A DNA stretch of 12,500 bases from Actinidia chinensis (Eukaryota > Streptophyta > Magnoliopsida > Ericales > Actinidiaceae): the NCBI GenBank assembly GCA_009663005.1, contig CM018895.1, forward strand, positions 9,473,979-9,486,478, written 5' to 3'. Every line of letters begins with the position of its first letter. The stretch's first letter is position 1. The notes under the pieces are model-generated. The model was not told the DNA's origin, searched no databases, and saw only the letters and a program-made list of their open reading frames with translations. Shown one piece after another: positions 8,799 to 12,500 of the stretch. The translations under genes and the position numbers were made by a program.

Positions 8799-8829
8799 AT
8801 ATTGGGTCGGGTTGCCCATGATAACATTA

Positions 8830-8928
8830 CACGTGACCGATTATAAGTATTAGCGTCAACTCTTTCTCAATAGGCCTTCTAATGTGGTTATATCACTAAA
8901 AAAGAATTGTATAAAATCGAAGCACGTG
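8830..8928. promoter_or_regulatory. Two CACGTG palindromes in unit 3
   Basis: CACGTG is at 8830-8835 and 8923-8928. A further CACGTG at 7917-7922 lies near the unit's left end, where units 1 and 2 have CACGTA. Confidence 0.4.
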
Positions 8929-9896
8929 ATTCATCCCCGATTATTTGTCTTCAGATCAATTATCATTCTTGATGCATGCATTTTAGAAGGTATTGCTAGA
9001 AGAAAAGAAACTTTTTTGTTTTAGTGTTCATGTACCATTTTCAGTCAATGATTATTTTTCCAACTACATCATGGCAATGTAGAACATGGAAGTACAAAGA
9101 GGTATGACCCTTATGATTCTTGAAATTAGTGCTATATTAGTGATTGAAATTTGAATGCTAATTATTATTACTTGTTGAATGATCCAAAATAAAAACTAGA
9201 ATTTATAATATACAAAACACCGTCATTCATCTTCGAATTAGTTGTATTTTAATCAGGATACCGAGCTATTAAAAAATAGATAAAACGCCGTCATAAATTT
9301 ATAATAGTCAATATTTTTCAAGCGAAAAATGTTATATAGAGTTTGTTTTAGTAAAAAAAAACCGTCCAAAATGACATGATATTATGAATATAGTCGAAGC
9401 ACTATCATGTCATATACATGTGGTTTCCGACAAATAATTTTGGCTCCTACAACCCGACTTAAGGGGGTTCAATTAATTCCATTATGTGGTAACTGCCTAA
9501 CTGGAGCTCTTATTAGGTCTCATTTGGGATTAATGGGTTTTGACAGATTTAGCAAAATACATCAAGTGAATAAACTGGTTTGTTTGGTATACAACAAATA
9601 ATCTACTTTTTAAGAAAAAGGAAACTAACTAACTAAATTAGTGCTCAACGTTTATAGATATGGAAAGTGATGTAAACCAATATTGCTCAAAATGAACTAA
9701 AATAAGTTACCCAAAGAAATTCTTAGTATTAAAACAGCGGGCTAAAATAGTGCCCCAAACTACTGAATAACTTTTTTCTAGATGAGCTTAACATCACGAT
9801 CACCACTAAAGAAAAAGAATGTTACATTTTAGGATCACGTTTTTTTTTTTTTATCTCTTTATATGAGTTAATTTGTTTTTAGAGAAAAAAATAGAT

Positions 9897-10001
9897 CGGA
9901 TTGAATATCCATATAGGTAGGGTCGGATTCGAGTAATGATAATTTACAATATTCGGATTTATTTATAATCAGATCGGATCGGATTTTTACGAATTTGATC
10001 C
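9897..10001. repeat. CGGAT cluster of unit 4
   Basis: CGGAT occurs at 9897, 9924, 9954, 9975 and 9980, followed by the inverted GATCCG near 9996-10002, so the hairpin seen in unit 2 is retained in the most diverged unit. Confidence 0.65.
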
Positions 10002-10392
10002 GAATTTGACCAATCCTAATTCAAAGTAAGGGTATGATTATTAAGTTATTGATATTTATTATTGGCAATTGGTTGTTGGTGTTTTTAATTATTTGCAATT
10101 TTTCATACCAAACAAATTATAGAAATTGAATTTTAAAAAATGGATCCATACCAAACTAAACGTGAGAAAACAAATTCATTTTTAGAAAATGATTTCTCAA
10201 AAGTATTTTTCAAAAAATTATTTTTCGCCCAAAACAAACATAGTGTAAGTTAGACCATTATTGCTTATTGGATATTGAGTCAGGTTGTCCATGATGACAT
10301 TAAACGTGACCGATTATAAGGATTAGCGTCAACTCTCTCAATGAGCCTTGTAATGTGGTTATATCGCCAAAAAAAATTATATAAAATCAAAG

Positions 10393-10398
10393 CACGTG
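10393..10398. promoter_or_regulatory. Single conserved CACGTG in unit 4
   Basis: The AAGCACGTGATTCATC context is shared by all four units, making this the only CACGTG box kept in every copy. Confidence 0.4.
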
Positions 10399-10758
10399 AT
10401 TCATCTCCGATTATTTGTGTTCAGATGAATTATCATTCTCGATGCATGCATTTTACAAGGTATCACTAGAAGAAAAGAAACTTTTTTGTTTTAGTGTACA
10501 TGTACCATTTTCAGTCAATAATTATTTTTCCAACTACATGATGGCAATGTAGAACATAGTAATAGTACAAAGAGGTATGACCCTCATGATTAGTGCTATA
10601 TTAGTGATTGAAATTTGACTGTTAATTATTATTCTCTTGTTGAATGATTCAAAATAAAAACTATAATTTGTAATAGACGAAACACCGTCATTCATCCCAA
10701 ATTAGTTGTTTTTTAATTAGGATACTGAGTTATTAAAAAAGAAATAAAATATTGTCAT

Positions 10759-11112
10759 GTCATCATTTTTTAGACTATGGAACAAAAAAACTTAAATAAC
10801 AAAATAATTTGTCGAAGATTAATAACGTCGAGCGACATAATTATTGAAAATTTGACAAATACTAATTCAATTTTTTTTTATCAAGTTTTTAGATATTTTC
10901 TTTTTCTTTTTATTGAATGGTAAAGAATAATAGGAATGCAAGACTTTAGACAATAAAACAATTAGTTTGGGGGTGCTAATGCCACGAGTGTAATTATTAG
11001 GGCCACGACTCTTCAAAATCCTAGGTTGTAACTTGACAAAACTACTCTCTCTCTCTCCCCTTCTGCCATTTGGATCTCTGATTCTGTAACTATTAGAAAA
11101 GATTTAATTATC
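10759..11112. other. Non-coding AT-rich spacer right of the array
   Basis: No reading frame, RNA gene or clear transposon end is seen. It contains a short palindrome GTCGAGCGAC at 10827-10836 and a CT run at 11045-11060. The sequence is not part of the 1.47-kb unit. Confidence 0.6.
11045..11060. repeat. Short CT dinucleotide run
   Basis: CTCTCTCTCTCT followed by CCCC forms a small pyrimidine-rich microsatellite. Such patches occur near plant core promoters, but no TATA box or gene follows, so no role is assigned. Confidence 0.7.
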
Positions 11113-11275
11113 TAGACACCCCCTAAACTATTATTTTTAATCACTTTCACCCCATCAATTAAAAAACAACTCAATTATACCCCTTTAACAATCAAAACTT
11201 ATTACTTTCACCCCATTTGTTAGTCTTTCGTCCAAAATTTCGTTTAAATTTAGTCACATGACACCATGTGACTGA
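11113..11275 (-). repeat. CACCCC-rich block resembling a dispersed plant repeat
   Basis: It starts GACACCCCCTAAACTATT and contains two copies of CTTTCACCCCAT about 60 bp apart, with ATTATACCCCTTT between them, and ends near a perfect inverted repeat at 11252-11273. On the minus strand it reads as GGGGTGAAAG and AGGGGGTGT phrases of a kind I associate from memory with dispersed repeats in many plant genomes. Family membership cannot be shown without a repeat library. Confidence 0.4.
11252..11273. repeat. Perfect 9-bp inverted repeat, 4-base loop
   Basis: AGTCACATG (11252-11260) and CATGTGACT (11265-11273) are exact reverse complements separated by ACAC. Each arm contains an E-box-like CACATG/CATGTG. 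It may form a hairpin or be a paired binding site; neither is shown. Confidence 0.75.
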
Positions 11276-11515
11276 TTTTATATTTTTTATGCTAATTACG
11301 CCGTTTATTTTAGAGGAAAAAAATCCTATGCCTATTTGTCAAGTTGCAATCCAACAAACACTGATTTTAGCTGACCCTTACTTTTGGGTAAATATTTTTT
11401 AGCATTGATTTGATAAATTTTGAACCTCAATTAACGTTGCATCACTGGAAAATCAAGGAGGGCAAATGATTGGGACAGATCTTATCTTGAAAGCATGATA
11501 AATGAGTTCTTATTA

Positions 11516-11674
11516 GACATAAGAGGAGTTTGAAAATATAAAATTTTAATTTAATTTTAAAAAATATTAAAATAATTATTTATTTTTTATTTAAAAAATT
11601 ATTTATATTTTTAATTCTTTGTAAAAAGTTTTCGATTTAAATGAGCATTTTTATATTTTTAGACTCCTTTTGTC
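11516..11674. repeat. Imperfect inverted repeat, MITE-like, about 160 bp
   Basis: The left arm (11516-11544) begins GACATAAGAGGAGT and continues into AAAATATAAAA. The reverse complement of 11645-11674 begins GACAAAAGGAGTC and continues into AAAATATAAAA. The arms agree at most positions over about 30 bases. The interior is almost pure A/T. This could be a small non-autonomous element or chance pairing in AT-rich DNA; no clear target duplication is visible. Confidence 0.4.
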
Positions 11675-11774
11675 AAGAATAATTAAAAAAATATAATTTT
11701 TTGATTATCGGTGAAAAAATTCACTAAAAACGAAAAAATTCAAAACCAAAATAACTATATAAAAAAGAATTGCG

Positions 11775-11790
11775 CCAAACATAGCCTTAA
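11775..11790. repeat. TIR-like end facing left (CCAAACATAGCCTTAA)
   Basis: Its reverse complement TTAAGGCTATGTTTGG resembles the GGCC-x-GTTTGG termini of plant MITEs and matches 12325-12340 at 13 of 16 positions. It would be the right end of an element extending left, but no convincing matching left end was found upstream. Confidence 0.3.
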
Positions 11791-12324
11791 TCTTATCACA
11801 GGAAAATAGACCTCAATATCGGATAAAGTGGATTTTTTAAATTACTTTTATTTTTAGGAAATTTTTAAAATATTTCCACTTTTTTACTTTTCTAATTCAT
11901 TTGTTTATATAAATTGAAAAAGTAAAAAATCCAAAATATTCCTTTAATTCTAACCAAGAAAATTCATCAGAATTATTTTGGATCGTATATTTTTTGTCTT
12001 TTTTTTTAACTTTATAATTTCTTTAATCAAGACCAATCGAAAAAAATAATAATCAAAAAATGAAAAAAAATTCACTATAAACAAAGATAATTTGAAATAG
12101 TCGACGTTATTCCAACCCGTGCCATCATTTCATTATCATTCCACTATTTTAAAAAACAGTTTTTTGTTTTTATTGATAGGGATAATTAAAAAAGATTAAA
12201 TTGCCTTTCGTCCTTCACATGGATTTCAAGGAATCTGTCGTGCTACTAAAGTTACTGACTAGTAACAAAATATCATATCAGTGATTTGTGCTGAATGGAG
12301 GTTGACGACACTCCTAATTTTTGT

Positions 12325-12500
12325 TTAAGGCCTAGTTTGGATTAGTAATTTTTTTTTATTTTTAATTTTGAATGTTCATTATTATACCCCTGTTGAATGA
12401 TCCAAAATGAAACTCAGTATTCAAAATAGACAAAACACCGTCATTCATCTCTGAATTAGTTATTTTTTAAATAAGATATCAAGCTATTAAAAAATAAATA
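12325..12500. repeat. Diverged partial copy of the unit's right end, starting at a TIR-like sequence
   Basis: It starts TTAAGGCCTAGTTTGGATTA. From about 12360 it aligns with the right end of the array units, with shared words TTGAATGATCCAAAAT, AAAACACCGTCATTCATC and GCTATTAAAAAATA. It has the CACCGTCATTCATC form of units 3 and 4, not the CTAGAATTTAT duplication of units 1 and 2. It continues past the window edge. It may be a related dispersed element that shares an end with the array unit. Confidence 0.7.

Larger units (their letters stand above)
7894..9393. repeat. Array unit 3, with an internal 24-bp duplication
   Basis: A complete 1500-bp unit. Its left part resembles unit 4 (ACGTGGTTT or ATGTGGTTT, TTTTGGCTCCTAC), but 8781-9157 is identical to unit 2. 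It has CACGTG at 7917-7922, 8830-8835 and 8923-8928. The extra length is mostly a 24-bp duplication at 8751-8798. Its right end has the CACCGTCATTCATC form shared with unit 4 and with the partial copy at the window end. Confidence 0.95.
4939..10758. repeat. Tandem array of four approximately 1.47-kb non-coding units
   Basis: Using the anchor TCGAAGCACTATCATGTC, unit starts fall at 4956, 6418, 7894 and 9394, giving periods of 1462, 1476 and 1500 bp. The fourth unit stops being homologous near 10758. The first is interrupted on its left by the retrotransposon, so the array must have extended further left. No reading frame is conserved across units; the one short frame in unit 4 depends on a base not shared by the others. 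Units carry poly-T runs, CGGAT clusters, CACGTG boxes and MITE-like pieces (GTTTGG and CCAAAC motifs, a self-complementary AAAATGTTTTCTCC-type stretch). The unit itself is not recognised. Confidence 0.95.
9394..10758. repeat. Array unit 4 (terminal, most diverged, right end missing)
   Basis: About 1365 bp are homologous to units 1-3. It is the most diverged by substitution, with small deletions such as loss of part of the CGGAT cluster and of a TTCTTGAAA-type piece near 10590. One CACGTG remains at 10393-10398; the other conserved site reads AAACGTGA here. Homology stops after GTCAT at 10754-10758, so about 120 bp present at the right end of the other units is absent. This marks the array's right edge. 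Confidence 0.92.
11280..12324. other. AT-rich non-coding region
   Basis: It is dominated by A and T runs, with no reading frame of useful length, no RNA gene and no splice-like coding pattern. It holds the inverted repeat at 11516-11674, the TIR-like end at 11775-11790, and a small stem GTTACT/AGTAAC at 12251-12266. Otherwise nothing is recognised. Confidence 0.6.

Noticed and set aside
9407..9601. 64-codon plus-strand open frame in array unit 4
   Set aside because: Its ATG depends on a T (ACATGTGG) where the other units have C, and the frame is not kept in units 1-3.
4939..10758. CRISPR array or protein-coding tandem gene cluster
   Set aside because: The unit is 1.47 kb with no short repeat-spacer pattern, and no frame longer than about 64 codons exists or is conserved between units.
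11045..11103. Possible core promoter (CT patch) for a gene to the right
   Set aside because: No TATA box at a suitable distance and no open frame or exon-like sequence follows in the next 1.4 kb.
4939..12500. tRNA, rRNA or other structured RNA genes
   Set aside because: I saw no cloverleaf-like sequence, A/B boxes or conserved ribosomal motifs on either strand; the only tRNA-related sequence is the primer binding site at 4473-4485.

Overview
The window looks like intergenic nuclear DNA of a flowering plant, probably a eudicot. It is AT-rich, contains a Ty1/copia retrotransposon primed by plant initiator-Met tRNA, and holds a long non-coding tandem repeat. I find no intact host gene and no RNA gene. 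The species cannot be named from what is visible.

Region 1 (1-4938) is one Ty1/copia LTR retrotransposon on the minus strand. Its 5' LTR is 4488-4938, the primer binding site 4473-4485, the broken gag-pol roughly 390-4400, the polypurine tract 312-322, and the 3' LTR 1-311, which is cut by the window edge. Every domain appears in copia order: gag with zinc knuckle, protease, GAG-pre-integrase, integrase, reverse transcriptase, RNase H. The longest open stretch on the coding strand is only about 108 codons because small indels break the frame throughout.

Region 2 (4939-10758) is a tandem array of four units of about 1.46-1.50 kb. They have no conserved reading frame but share many motifs: CGGAT clusters, CACGTG boxes and an ATGCATGCAT box. 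The retrotransposon sits inside the array, so the array should continue to the left outside the window. The units are mosaics, with identical blocks shared by different pairs, as expected from unequal crossing-over or gene conversion.

Region 3 (10759-12500) is AT-rich non-coding DNA with a short CT run, a CACCCC-rich dispersed-repeat-like block, a small inverted-repeat (MITE-like) segment, two TIR-like ends facing opposite ways, and a diverged partial copy of the unit's right end at the window edge.

One technical point colours all of this. Single-base indels are dense from position 1 to about 5540 and rare after that. The change falls inside array unit 1, not at the transposon boundary, so many of the gag-pol frameshifts may be consensus errors, not biological decay.
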